From: JBAXPV01 sp037132075
GTDB taxonomy: Bacteria; Bacteroidota; Bacteroidia; Bacteroidales; CAIXZF01
Length of the DNA: 64,000 bases
Assembly (NCBI GenBank): GCA_037132075.1
Contig: JBAXPV010000015.1
Location: 1-64,000 of the forward strand
Direction of reading: 5' to 3'
Position numbers and translations under genes: made by a program. Every line of letters starts with the position of its first letter. Within the stretch, counting starts at the first letter, position 1. The notes beneath the pieces are model-generated. The model was not told where the DNA came from. It saw only the letters and a program-made list of their open reading frames with translations, and did no database searches. Shown here in pieces: positions 44,891 to 54,027 of the stretch.

Positions 44891-45799
44891 CTATTTGAGT
44901 TCCAGGTCACTGGTTAAGACACCCAGCATCTTGTTGCCTTTGTCATAAACAGGGATCGAATAGGTAATCATGACAACATTTCCGCCTCCTGCATCAAAAT
45001 AAGGTTTGCACCAATACGGGGCTTTTGTCTGCACAGGCCCTTTATACCATTCTTCGCCTGTATAATCATAAGCATCAGGTAGTCTGACTTCCTTAAATTC
45101 GTTTCCGGCACGATAAATATAGGGCGCTGCATATAGTTTTTTCCCATTCACTTCTGTCGGGATAAAAGCCAGCGTTGAACCGTAAATAAAGGTGTTTTTC
45201 TTAAGAAATTCCTTAAGCAATGCGGGCATGTCATCAGGTTTCGGCGATTTCTCCACGATAAGCTTTGCCAGGTCGGCTAATGCCTTTGTCACATTCGTTT
45301 TCTCAGTTTCACCGGGCAATGCGAGCCACGACTCCTGGTTACTGACTATCTTCCAGGTTTTTCCATGTCGTTGCCAGATCCAGGTTTCTGCCAGGTACTG
45401 CTCAACAGTCTGACCACTTTTTGTGACATAATCACCTTTTGCGTAGGCAATCCAGGCAGCTGACTCAGGGGAAAACACCATGACCTCTTGTTTCAGGACA
45501 TCAATTTTCTGACTCTTAATATCCTGGTATATTACCTTATACCGTGCCAGGAGTTCGGCTTTATTGTATGTTGAGCCTTGTGACATGAACATGGCATTGC
45601 TGTCATCGCTGAACATAGTGAAAGTGGAATCTACATTTGCCGTTTCGGCATAAGCGGTAACTTTTTTCATCAGCAGGTTGATGGTGTCGCGCACTGCTTG
45701 CTTCCCGGCATCACCAAATGGCGGGCTTTGTTTACAGCTACTTATACTTAGTGTAGTGATCAACAAGACCAGAACTAAATTCAAAACTCTCTTTTTCAT
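44891..45799 (-). CDS. Lipoprotein with SnoaL-like and Cache-like domains
   Basis: A 302-residue lipoprotein (lipobox SISSC, C22). Residues about 35-165 resemble a SnoaL/NTF2-like domain (VDSTFTMFSDDSNAMFMSQG, TWIWQRHGKTWKIVSNQESW). Residues about 180-302 resemble the ligand-binding half of a Cache sensor (FIYGSTLAFIPTE, YAAPYIYRAGNEFKEV, YTGEEWYKGPVQTKAPYW, SIPVYDKGNKMLGVLTSDL). Cache domains normally sit in kinases or chemoreceptors; here no transmembrane or signalling part follows. I infer an envelope ligand-binding protein, perhaps a co-sensor. Hybrid kinases lie 2 kb away but no direct link is visible. Confidence 0.7.
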   Translation of the reverse strand: MKKRVLNLVLVLLITTLSISSCKQSPPFGDAGKQAVRDTINLLMKKVTAYAETANVDSTFTMFSDDSNAMFMSQGSTYNKAELLARYKVIYQDIKSQKIDVLKQEVMVFSPESAAWIAYAKGDYVTKSGQTVEQYLAETWIWQRHGKTWKIVSNQESWLALPGETEKTNVTKALADLAKLIVEKSPKPDDMPALLKEFLKKNTFIYGSTLAFIPTEVNGKKLYAAPYIYRAGNEFKEVRLPDAYDYTGEEWYKGPVQTKAPYWCKPYFDAGGGNVVMITYSIPVYDKGNKMLGVLTSDLELK

Positions 45800-45956
45800 G
45801 ACAATTAATTTTAAGTGTTTTACGGAAATCTTTGAAATGCCTTAATATTCAATTACATATGAGGGAAAATTCATGAATTGTCCCTTTGATAGCAGATTCA
45901 AAAATACAACAAATTTAAGCGGATTCAATGTTTTTGCTTTTTATTAAAAGACAAAA

Positions 45957-45987
45957 AAAAAGAGCGCCTTTTTGAGACGCTCTTTTT
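45957..45987 (-). terminator. Intrinsic terminator
   Basis: A 10-base stem (AAAAAGAGCG with CGCTCTTTTT) and 11-base loop; on the minus strand it ends in a run of T. It lies 27 bases after the stop of the gene ending at 46014. The rest of the 45800-46013 gap shows nothing else. Confidence 0.88.
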
Positions 45988-46013
45988 AACAATAAGTTTA
46001 AAATCTTCAGCGC

Positions 46014-46535
46014 TTATTTTACAAACAAGCCTGATGCGCTACTGATCAACTTACCGTCTTCCTCGGTGGTGATCTTGAATGTTAATTTGTTATCTCCTGA
46101 AAATTCACAGCTACATTTTTCCACAAAGGCTTTGCCTTTGTTCAGACCTTTAACCTGGAAAGAAAAATGGTCTTTGTCCGTCCAGCTTCCCAAATGATCA
46201 TGACAAGTTCCGAAATTGTCAATCGTATACCAATGGATCTGGCTTGAACCCGGGTCATAATTAACCATATTCAGACTGCGTAATTTCCCGAGTTCAGGGT
46301 GGTCAAAAAATTCATCTGCGACAACACCGGCACCATCGATGGCTGTCTTTGCATTAAAATGATAATCAATAACATAATCCTTCCCACCTACATTGTATTT
46401 TGAATTTTTACATTCCCAATTACCCACAAAGCGCTGCAAATCTTTTTGAGCTTTTGGCATTTCCTGTGCGAAACTGTTGCCGATAAACAAACAGCAAAGG
46501 CTGACAATTAAAAGTTTGGTTTTGATTGTTTTCAT
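46014..46535 (-). CDS. Exported DUF1579-like protein
   Basis: A 173-residue protein with a signal peptide (LLIVSLCCLFIGNSFAQ), followed by a lipocalin-like beta-barrel: LQRFVGNWECKNSKY and HFNAKTAIDGAGVVADEFF match the start of DUF1579-type proteins. HWYTIDNFGTCHDHLGSW and the closing strands come later. Probably periplasmic. Two cysteines (CSC near 140) are unusual for the family. Function is unknown. It is a single-gene unit with a clear terminator. Confidence 0.7.
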   Translation of the reverse strand: MKTIKTKLLIVSLCCLFIGNSFAQEMPKAQKDLQRFVGNWECKNSKYNVGGKDYVIDYHFNAKTAIDGAGVVADEFFDHPELGKLRSLNMVNYDPGSSQIHWYTIDNFGTCHDHLGSWTDKDHFSFQVKGLNKGKAFVEKCSCEFSGDNKLTFKITTEEDGKLISSASGLFVK

Positions 46536-46710
46536 AATTAATTTATTTAGTTAATTATTTATATATGTTGTTATGAAACAATTGTATGCGTATATAGTTC
46601 GATTCATCTGAATAATATATTTCTTTCCGGAATCAAGCGTAGTTGCTTAGAATGTGTTAAGTCGACACTGATTTTTCGAAACCTTTACAATGTAGGAATA
46701 GTCAGTTTGC

Positions 46711-47301
46711 TCATTTTATAAAAGTGAATATCGTTAAATTTGTCGGTCGGGATATCACACCGATAGTGCTTGTCTTGGTAGTTGAACCGTTTTGCGTGCT
46801 TTTTGTCGTAAAAATCCCAAAATCACTTAAGGATAGCTCCACCCCAATCGTGGGTGTCACATAAAGAAACAAGCCGGATTTGAATGCAAAATCAAAATTT
46901 GTGTTTTTAGCGGTACTTTCTCCAAAAGATGTTTTTGACTTGGAGTTTCCAGTGGCATAATCAATATAAGCTTGGATAAAAATTCCGGCGCGGTTAATAG
47001 GTTGCCAGTAATATTTCACCATGGGGCTTATATGAAATAGTGGTCCTTTCGTAGTAAATTCAGGATTTTTGTTTTTGGATGTATTGACAGAATAACCCAG
47101 TCCCATACCTGCCATCAGATCATTTGTCAAGAAATACCCACCCACTGGCATTAGCTGCAGGACGAAGTTTTTTACGCTTGAATTTGTGTTGTAATGTGTT
47201 CCGATAGAGCCTCCAACAGAAATAGTGCCTTCTGAAGGCTGAGCGGATAGCTGAAATAAAATCAGCATAGATGTCATTAAAAAAAACATTTTCTTAAACA
47301 T
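46711..47301 (-). CDS. Outer-membrane beta-barrel protein (OmpA/OmpX-like)
   Basis: A 196-residue protein with a signal peptide (FLMTSMLILFQLSAQ), followed by eight alternating amphipathic strands, for example GTISVGGSIGTHYNT, LMAGMGLGYSVNTS and FNFAFKSGLFLYVTPTIGVE-like stretches, ending in aromatic LTIFTFIK. The size and pattern fit an eight-stranded porin-family barrel of Bacteroidota. Function is unknown. It is transcribed alone; gaps 46536-46710 and 47302-47503 show no further feature. Confidence 0.78.
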   Translation of the reverse strand: MFKKMFFLMTSMLILFQLSAQPSEGTISVGGSIGTHYNTNSSVKNFVLQLMPVGGYFLTNDLMAGMGLGYSVNTSKNKNPEFTTKGPLFHISPMVKYYWQPINRAGIFIQAYIDYATGNSKSKTSFGESTAKNTNFDFAFKSGLFLYVTPTIGVELSLSDFGIFTTKSTQNGSTTKTSTIGVISRPTNLTIFTFIK

Positions 47302-47503
47302 AGCTTTAATATTTATGCCAGGATGGCGGTTAATATTTACTTATGTCCAACATAAACCCGGACATATATAATTACAAACCAGCAAGAATAATGTTCAATA
47401 AAGCCTCTGAGGACAGGGCTATTAAAGCAGCGGCAAGCCCGGGGATGTAATATTCAGGACAACAGCTATGAAACTGTGCAAATACTTTTACAGGTATCGG
47501 TGA

Positions 47504-48712
47504 TTATTTTCCCTGAAGTGGTATAGAAAAGTAGAAAATAGACCCTTGGGTGCGATTCGGCTGATACCAGATCTTTCCGCCATGCAATTCTACCAGCGCT
47601 TTAGAAACAGACAAACCCAGTCCGCTACCTTCAAAGCCACGGTTTACACCTTCTTCTCCCTGTCTGAACCTGTCAAACATAGATTTTGACACCTCTTTTC
47701 TAATCCCGATGCCGGAATCTTCAACATAAAAGATGATACTTTCAGTGCCGTCTTTTATGTATCCCATTTCAATACTGCCTGTATGTGTATATTTGAGGGC
47801 ATTACTCACCAGGTTTGTCAAAACTTTGTGAATGATAGAAGCATCGCATTTTACAATACACGATACTTCAAAAATATTTTCGGAAATTTTAAATTGCAAG
47901 CCTTTCTGATTTGCCTCATAAAAATAGAAGGCGCTGATGTCGCCTAATATTTCCTGTAAGTCAACTTCTTTCGAGTCAGGAACAAACTGTCCGGTTTCGA
48001 TTTTTGACATCAGGATAAGCTCATTGATTGTATTTAAAAATCTTAAACTTGACTCCTTTACAACAGCCATAAACTCTGTTCTTTCCTTTTCTGAATTTTC
48101 GCTGCTATTCAAAAGTTCCACGAAACCCGTAATTCCATTCAAAGGAGTGCGAATCTCGTGAGAGATATTTTGCAGGAATGACGTCTTCAGATTATCGCTT
48201 TCTTCAGCCTTTTCTTTTGAAGCCCTGAGACTTTTATTCAAAAGCTCTAACTCTACCGTTCTTTCCCTGACTTTAAGTTCTAATGATGCATTCAATAGTT
48301 CGAGCTGTTGCGACAGGAAGCGGGTTTCGAGCAAATTTTTGATACGAAGATCAACTTCGATTAAATCAAATGGTTTGGTCAGGAAATCGTTCGCCCCTCC
48401 AGCGAGAGCCCTTTGTCTTGACTCGGTGGTTACATCAGCGGTGAGGACTAAAATAGGGAGGAAAGAAGTGCGTGGGTGAACCTCTCTTAGCTTTTCCATG
48501 ATATCAAAGCCGTTTAAGGGAGACATCATCAGGTCAAGCAAAATCAGATCCGGTTTAAATGAATAATAGAGATCCAACACCTTACCTGGATTCGTCGTCG
48601 TTTCCAGATTCTTATAACCCTGTATTTCAAGCAATCCAAGCAAAACATCAATGTTTGCTTGTTCATCATCGACAATAAGGATATTGGGTTCTTTGTAATT
48701 TTTAGAATACAT
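47504..48712 (-). CDS. Response-regulator/histidine-kinase hybrid (REC-HisKA-HATPase)
   Basis: A 402-residue cytoplasmic protein. An N-terminal REC domain (about 10-125) has ILIVDDEQAN and the phosphoacceptor in DLILLDLMMSP. A coiled-coil linker follows (RERTVELELLNKSL). The HisKA motif is FLQNISHEIRTPLNGITGF (about 180-198) and the HATPase boxes are LVSNALKYTH and EGSGLGLSVSKALVEL. It has no membrane segment, so it takes input through phosphorylation of its REC domain. It lies 53 bases after a PAS hybrid kinase ending in its own REC domain, so a two-protein relay is likely. Confidence 0.92.
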   Translation of the reverse strand: MYSKNYKEPNILIVDDEQANIDVLLGLLEIQGYKNLETTTNPGKVLDLYYSFKPDLILLDLMMSPLNGFDIMEKLREVHPRTSFLPILVLTADVTTESRQRALAGGANDFLTKPFDLIEVDLRIKNLLETRFLSQQLELLNASLELKVRERTVELELLNKSLRASKEKAEESDNLKTSFLQNISHEIRTPLNGITGFVELLNSSENSEKERTEFMAVVKESSLRFLNTINELILMSKIETGQFVPDSKEVDLQEILGDISAFYFYEANQKGLQFKISENIFEVSCIVKCDASIIHKVLTNLVSNALKYTHTGSIEMGYIKDGTESIIFYVEDSGIGIRKEVSKSMFDRFRQGEEGVNRGFEGSGLGLSVSKALVELHGGKIWYQPNRTQGSIFYFSIPLQGK

Positions 48713-48765
48713 ATCTTAAATTTAATAATATTTTTGGCAATGAATCCAGTTTGATAATCTGGGTA

Positions 48766-51597
48766 TTATTTTAGTAATTTGTCAATCAGACTCAAAAAAG
48801 CCATAATCTCAATAGGTTTAGTCAGGTAATGGCTGGCTCCGCTTTTCAGTAAAGCTGCTATCTGTTCAGGCCTGGCATCAGCACTAAGCACAATCACAGG
48901 GACTTTTGTTAAGTTCGCATCTGCCAGCAAATCAGCTAAGACCTCTTCTCCATGAATATCTGGCAAATCGAGATCCAGCAATATGAGTTGTGGGCTATGT
49001 TGAAGTACCAGATCTATCGTTTTGCGCCCATACTGGCTGTTGACTAAAGTTATCCCCGGACGATGATTTTCCAGAATATCCGCTACCAGCTCAACATTTG
49101 AATGATTGTCTTCAATGTAAAGTATCGTTGATTTTCTATTACTATTGACCGGTTGAAGCTCATTATTTAGCTGAAGAACCTCATCACCCACTTCAATTGC
49201 ATCTGAGGCAGGCAACTCTATCCAAAAGTCACTTCCTTTGCCAGGGATGCTGTGAAAGCCGATCAAGCCGCCCATGGCATCCATTAATTTTTTTGTAATA
49301 GGAAGCCCAAGCCCTGTTCCCTCAGTTCCGCTTTCCTCCGGGGCAATTCTCTCATAGGGAGTAAAAAGCTTACTAAAGTCTTCAGGCTTTATCCCAATTC
49401 CAGTATCAGAAACAGTAATTCTGATTTTTGCCAATCCCAGTTCAGAAATCGGAATAGGCTGCATTTTTATTGTAACCGATCCATACTCACGATTATACTT
49501 AAGCGCATTGGTAAGTAAATTGAGCAAAACCTGTTTAACACACTGAAGATCACCCACAACGAACATTTTATCAGATGGTGTATTGGTAAAGATCAACTTC
49601 ATGTTCATTTTCTGAGCCTTGGGTTGAACGATATCAATCATTTCCCTGATGACAGACTGCAGGGCAATTGGTTCCATCTTCAACGACAATTTACCTGCTT
49701 CAATACGGGTAATATCCAGAACCTCATTGATCAGGTTAAGCAAATGATTCCCGCTTTTTAGAATATGACTGACACCCTTTCGCTGGGAGGAAGTGATGTC
49801 GTCCATTTCAAGTAACTGCGCAAAACCCAGGATTGAATTCATAGGTGTCCGCAATTCATGGCTCATTCGGGAAAGGAATTCGCTTTTCGCCAGGTTTGCT
49901 TGTTCAGCTTCATGTCTTGCCTTTAACACCTCTGCCTCAGCTTTTTTACGCTCGGTAATGTCAACCATTACAGTTAAAAGGCAAACTTCAGAGCCAACAA
50001 CGATAGGATGAGCTGAAAACAGCCCGATTCGGACGTCTCCGGACTTGGTTAAGGCATCTATTTCAACATCTTTTACAGGAATATTGTGTTTAAGTTTCCG
50101 GTACAACACTTCACGCATCTTAGGCGCTTCAAAGAGATTGAGGTCAATGGATGACTTCCCGATGATTTCCTCACGCAGATACCCAAATGTGTTCAAAAAT
50201 GAGGCATTTACATCAATAAAAACTCCTGTTTCAAAATCAGAGATGGCCATTATCGATGGATTGGATTGAAAGGCCGTTGAGAATTTCTCTTCAGAGACTT
50301 TGATTTTGGCAACATCTTTACTCACACCAAAAATCGCAGGTTTACCATCCCAATGGCCACGGCTGATTCTTGTTTCTACAGGAATGTAATCCCCTGAATT
50401 TGTGATTAAAGGAACCGGGCAGAAATCTGCAGTTCCTGCCAGCATTTCACCAACGATACGTCCTGCTTCTTCTCGTCGTTCAGCAGGATGACACATCAGC
50501 ACTGATTTGTCAATTAGTTCCTCCTCACTATAGCCCAGGCGTTGCCTAACAGTGTCATTGATATGTATGATATTTCCCTGCTCATCCAAAACAAAGAGGA
50601 AGTCATCGATCGTATTGAAAAATGTTTCATAATTTGTCCTGATCTGAGAAAGGGACTCTTCTCCCAGTTTACGATCTGTGATATCCTGAAGTGTGCCGTA
50701 AGTTCCTGTGATCTCGTCGTTTTCATTTAAACCCAAACGGGCAAATACTTCGATCCATTTGAATCCCCCATCTTTCGTGAGGTAACGTACTACATGCCTG
50801 CAATAATCCTTTTGACGCATTATCAAAGGTTTGAATAACTCCATGTTACGGTCCCGGTCATCAGGATGGACATAATTGACAAACAACTTCCCTATTGACT
50901 CTTCCACACTAAACCCGCTAATCTCCTCCCATGATTTATTCAGAAATACCCACAAACCCTCAGTATCTGTTTTAAAGATAATCTCTTTAACATTCTCGAC
51001 AACAGTCTTATAGCTTAGCTCACTTTCCTGTAAGGCCTCTTCAACCCTTTTGCGTTCCTCAATTTCAAGTTGAAGGTTGAAGTTGGTTTTTTCTAATTCA
51101 GCGGTCCTTAACAGTATATTCTTTTCAAGATTAACATTCAGATTCCGAATCTCTTCCTCAGATTTCAACTGATCTGTAATGTCTTTGATAATGGAATACA
51201 GCAAGATTCTTCCATTGAATTCAACGGGGCCGGAAAAAACCTCTACGTCACGTATTGTCCCATTAGCCAGCCTATGTCTAAACTGGAAATACCGTCGGTT
51301 CTCAACTCTTGCCGTATTCATTTCTTCGAGGATCTCCTCATAAGACAAAGTGTTGATATCAGCGATATTTTTTAAGCAAAGATCCTCCTGCGACCAACCA
51401 TAATAAGTAGCGGCAGCCTTATTGGCATGTAGGATTGATCCTTTTTCCGGGTCAATCATCAGCATAACGGAATGATTGGAAACAAATAATGACTGAAACA
51501 AAGTGATGTCCTCAAAGCCCTGATTGTCTCCGGCTTTGAAGGATTTTGAATCACTAAGCGCTTGCACAACTTTATTCGTTGACTTATTCATTTCCAT
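48766..51597 (-). CDS. Multi-PAS hybrid histidine kinase with C-terminal REC
   Basis: A 943-residue soluble sensor kinase. Four PAS domains are seen near 30-140, 195-315, 325-435 and 440-560 (repeated GTYGTLQDITDRK-like PAC ends). They are followed by HisKA with EFLSRMSHELRTPMNSILGF, HATPase with LTNALKYNRE and GTGLGLPITKKL, and a C-terminal REC domain (ILYIEDNHSNVEL, LILLDLDLPD). No transmembrane helix is present, so it senses cytoplasmic signals, probably redox or small ligands. It precedes the REC-kinase gene at 47504-48712 on the same strand. Output regulators are not encoded nearby. Confidence 0.93.
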   Translation of the reverse strand: MEMNKSTNKVVQALSDSKSFKAGDNQGFEDITLFQSLFVSNHSVMLMIDPEKGSILHANKAAATYYGWSQEDLCLKNIADINTLSYEEILEEMNTARVENRRYFQFRHRLANGTIRDVEVFSGPVEFNGRILLYSIIKDITDQLKSEEEIRNLNVNLEKNILLRTAELEKTNFNLQLEIEERKRVEEALQESELSYKTVVENVKEIIFKTDTEGLWVFLNKSWEEISGFSVEESIGKLFVNYVHPDDRDRNMELFKPLIMRQKDYCRHVVRYLTKDGGFKWIEVFARLGLNENDEITGTYGTLQDITDRKLGEESLSQIRTNYETFFNTIDDFLFVLDEQGNIIHINDTVRQRLGYSEEELIDKSVLMCHPAERREEAGRIVGEMLAGTADFCPVPLITNSGDYIPVETRISRGHWDGKPAIFGVSKDVAKIKVSEEKFSTAFQSNPSIMAISDFETGVFIDVNASFLNTFGYLREEIIGKSSIDLNLFEAPKMREVLYRKLKHNIPVKDVEIDALTKSGDVRIGLFSAHPIVVGSEVCLLTVMVDITERKKAEAEVLKARHEAEQANLAKSEFLSRMSHELRTPMNSILGFAQLLEMDDITSSQRKGVSHILKSGNHLLNLINEVLDITRIEAGKLSLKMEPIALQSVIREMIDIVQPKAQKMNMKLIFTNTPSDKMFVVGDLQCVKQVLLNLLTNALKYNREYGSVTIKMQPIPISELGLAKIRITVSDTGIGIKPEDFSKLFTPYERIAPEESGTEGTGLGLPITKKLMDAMGGLIGFHSIPGKGSDFWIELPASDAIEVGDEVLQLNNELQPVNSNRKSTILYIEDNHSNVELVADILENHRPGITLVNSQYGRKTIDLVLQHSPQLILLDLDLPDIHGEEVLADLLADANLTKVPVIVLSADARPEQIAALLKSGASHYLTKPIEIMAFLSLIDKLLK

Positions 51598-51789
51598 TCA
51601 TTAACAAAGGCTTTACCCAAAAAAAAATACATGCGAATCACTTCTTCAAATGAACGCAAGGGGCATTTTAAGGTATTTACCTTATAATTGAGGATGCTAA
51701 ATTAAGAAATTTAAGGCAAGTTTTTGTGCATTTTTGAATCTGCACTAAAAACAATTTCGACTCAATTAAACCTCCAGTATGTAAATGGT

Positions 51790-52194
51790 TTATCTTAAGA
51801 TAAATGGAACAAGCGATGCGATAAGTCCGGTGCAAATAACCACGAGCATAAACAAATTATACCTGACATTATAATTGCCCAACAAACTGTGATCATAATA
51901 CTTATCAACGCTTTGGTCCTGGTACATGAGCATCAGTCCCGAAAGCAGTTTGGCCCGCGTTTGTTTGCCCCGCATCAAGCCAAAGATAACCACAATATTG
52001 ACCAGGACAATGAGGAAGACGAAGAGAAACATCACAATTAGAACCGAGCTTTCAGTTCTTGATTTCTCAACCATACCGGCATTGACAGCCAGGGTAATGA
52101 GGTTCAATAATATGGCTGCCATAATGAACAGCGTGTCAGTCCTGGTATTTTGCTGTAATTCAGATACGATGTGTTTATGAACTTGTGTTAGCAT
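51790..52194 (-). CDS. Three-helix membrane protein, unknown function
   Basis: A 134-residue protein starting at ATG 52194; a longer reading to 52254 exists but adds an unlikely leader. It has two closely spaced helices (FIMAAILLNLITLAVNAGMV and VLIVMFLFVFLIVLVNIVVI), a polar segment of about 40 residues, and a third C-terminal helix (LFMLVVICTGLIASLVPFIL). This layout resembles small predicted effector-type membrane proteins, but I find no nucleotide-cyclase or toxin partner beside it. Function is unknown. Confidence 0.6.
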   Translation of the reverse strand: MLTQVHKHIVSELQQNTRTDTLFIMAAILLNLITLAVNAGMVEKSRTESSVLIVMFLFVFLIVLVNIVVIFGLMRGKQTRAKLLSGLMLMYQDQSVDKYYDHSLLGNYNVRYNLFMLVVICTGLIASLVPFILR

Positions 52195-52268
52195 TGTTTT
52201 GATTATTAAATGATTTTTAAATAACGGACATATTCCAATATGTAAATTTAGCATTTCTATAGAAGAAA

Positions 52269-52664
52269 TTACTCTTTGATGAATTTCTTTTGAAGAATTT
52301 CATGGTCACCCTTACATTCAGATTCTAAAGGGACATGCCAGCCGGCCGGACAAAGTTGACCTGGATCTGCTATAGCACTATAATTATACAATGCCCCATA
52401 AACCGAATCAAAAGCAATTGAATCATTGTTGTAATAGCATCGGGCGCCACTTGTGAGTGCATACCAGCTTGCGGTATTGGCAACATTCGGGATCGCCACA
52501 CCATTATTGTAATGGGTGGTTTTCAGGTTTTGCTTGAATCAGGCAATACTTCCAATATGGATTGTATCATATACATTACCATCGTAATCACTTATCGTTT
52601 GGGCAATGCCTTGCCAGGCAAAAGAAATAAGAACCGTAATAAAAATGTATGATCTTTTCATCAT
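52269..52664 (-). pseudogene. FISUMP-domain secreted protein, interrupted and truncated
   Basis: From ATG 52664 (or 52661) the frame gives a signal peptide (SYIFITVLISFAWQGIAQ), then TISDYDGNVYDTIHIGSIA and a TGA at 52539-52541 (codon 42). The same frame continues FKQNLKTTHYNNGVAIPNVA, SGARCYYNND and LCPAGWHVP to 52269. This is the Fibrobacter succinogenes major paralogous (FISUMP) domain, whose members have a Trp exactly where the TGA stands (IG-x-x-W-x-x-x-NL). So TGG to TGA is the likely change. The C-terminus after GWHVPLES also departs from the family and ends early. Confidence 0.85.
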
Positions 52665-52678
52665 AATTGAGTTTTAGT

Positions 52679-53173
52679 TTATTTGACTTTTTTAAATTTG
52701 AGGTCAGCCATTGGAAACTGTGCCTTGTTTTCTGTGTATCGAAGCTCTGCAGCCATTTCACCACTGCTCGTAGCGGGGCTAAGCCATATTTCTACTTCCT
52801 TGTCGCTTAATGGATCATTCGTATAAATCTTTCCGATCGAACCACAAACAACAACATAAGAGACGCCAGTCCAGGAAGATGGCAATCCCCAATTTTTCTT
52901 CAGTTTCCCCGTTTTAAATTCGGCTGATCCAATAGAACCGCTCACAGTTTTATCACTCTTTATCTGTATTGTGACAGTAGCTGAGTCTTGATAAAAATTG
53001 AATTTCATCCATTTGGGTTCTGTACGAACCATGATATTTGTTTTTCCTGTTTTCCATTCACCAACATAATCCGGGGATAAAGTGCTTTTACTACAGCTCC
53101 CTAATAAGATTATCGATAAAATTGTGACAAAACTGTAAAGTTTCATTCTGCGAAACATCTGATTGATATTCAT
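52679..53173 (-). CDS. Small lipoprotein, unknown function
   Basis: A 164-residue protein with a lipoprotein signal peptide ending ILLGSC (C27 from the first Met; a second Met at residue 10 also gives a good signal). The body has lipocalin-like beta strands: DYVGEWKTGKTNIMV at the start, ATVTIQIKSDKTVSGSI and AELRYTENKAQFPM at the end. Such small lipocalin-like lipoproteins are common in Bacteroidota and mostly uncharacterised. It lies 14 bases upstream of the broken FISUMP gene on the same strand. Confidence 0.68.
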   Translation of the reverse strand: MNINQMFRRMKLYSFVTILSIILLGSCSKSTLSPDYVGEWKTGKTNIMVRTEPKWMKFNFYQDSATVTIQIKSDKTVSGSIGSAEFKTGKLKKNWGLPSSWTGVSYVVVCGSIGKIYTNDPLSDKEVEIWLSPATSSGEMAAELRYTENKAQFPMADLKFKKVK

Positions 53174-53239
53174 ATAATTACATTATTTAGTTTAAACAAA
53201 TCATTTACACGTTTCTCATGCCTCAAACGATATTCGCCT

Positions 53240-53827
53240 CTAGCGTTTCGGCAAATTATACCTTTTTGGATACTGTTTCACATACGACTCAATTTCCTCC
53301 TGGAAAGTAAATTCCTCCAAAGGTACCGGCTCAGCATTCCTGATGTCTTTAGCCATCTTACTGATATCCTCTTTTGGGTTAAACAAGGCAGCCATTTCAT
53401 TGGTGATATCTATTAAAGTTATGTCCGGATCTGAATAATTGAGTTCGAATTTGCTGACAATGGCCACCAGGCCGTTCTTTTTTGCAAGTTCCGGTATTTT
53501 GCTCTTAATTGAATCCAAGACCGGTATCGCAGAACCCGTGCAGAAAACCATCTGGTGTAGTAAATGTTGAAAAGACATTAGACTATACAGGGCTTCGTCC
53601 ATTTTTACAGTATCATGTGCCTCCTGAGCATCGTTGTAGGCTTTTTGTTTGTCCTTAATATGGCTTGGAAAATACTGAGACCGGCTAAATGCAAACACGA
53701 CAACGCGGCTATCATAGGTTCCAATTTTTATTTTTCCCTGAGCCAATACCCTGCTGTGCGGAAATAACATAATGATTGTCGCGAATATTATCGCTGTGCT
53801 TTGAATGTGTTGTTTAAATTGTTTCAT
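53240..53827 (-). CDS. Exported protein with weak OmpH/Skp-like features
   Basis: A 195-residue protein with a signal peptide (AIIFATIIMLFPHSRVLAQ). The first strand after cleavage, KIKIGTYDSRVVVFAF, is followed by a long helical region (about 55-130) and a return strand VAIVSKFELNYSDPDITLI with DITNEMAALF. This strand-helix-strand order recalls Skp/OmpH chaperones, but the similarity is weak and the helical hairpin is shorter. Likely periplasmic. No neighbour explains its role. The 53828-54027 gap upstream shows nothing definite. Confidence 0.6.
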   Translation of the reverse strand: MKQFKQHIQSTAIIFATIIMLFPHSRVLAQGKIKIGTYDSRVVVFAFSRSQYFPSHIKDKQKAYNDAQEAHDTVKMDEALYSLMSFQHLLHQMVFCTGSAIPVLDSIKSKIPELAKKNGLVAIVSKFELNYSDPDITLIDITNEMAALFNPKEDISKMAKDIRNAEPVPLEEFTFQEEIESYVKQYPKRYNLPKR

Positions 53828-54027
53828 GGTTTGTGCCCCCTGTTTGAATGATTATTTGTGTACATCTATAATATTTTACATATTTGAGCCCTGGTTTAGC
53901 AGATTTCTCCGGGATTGTGAATCAAAATTACACTGGACTTTATAGACAGGCTTGAAATTCGTTTGTAAATTCCTTGTAAGAGTTTTGCAAGCGTTTTTCT
54001 ATGTATCTCATTTTTAATATTTAACCT

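Noticed and set aside
51790..52194. Membrane effector of a nucleotide-signalling defence system
   Set aside because: The helix layout is suggestive, but no cyclase, CD-NTase or other partner gene is adjacent, so the claim cannot be supported.
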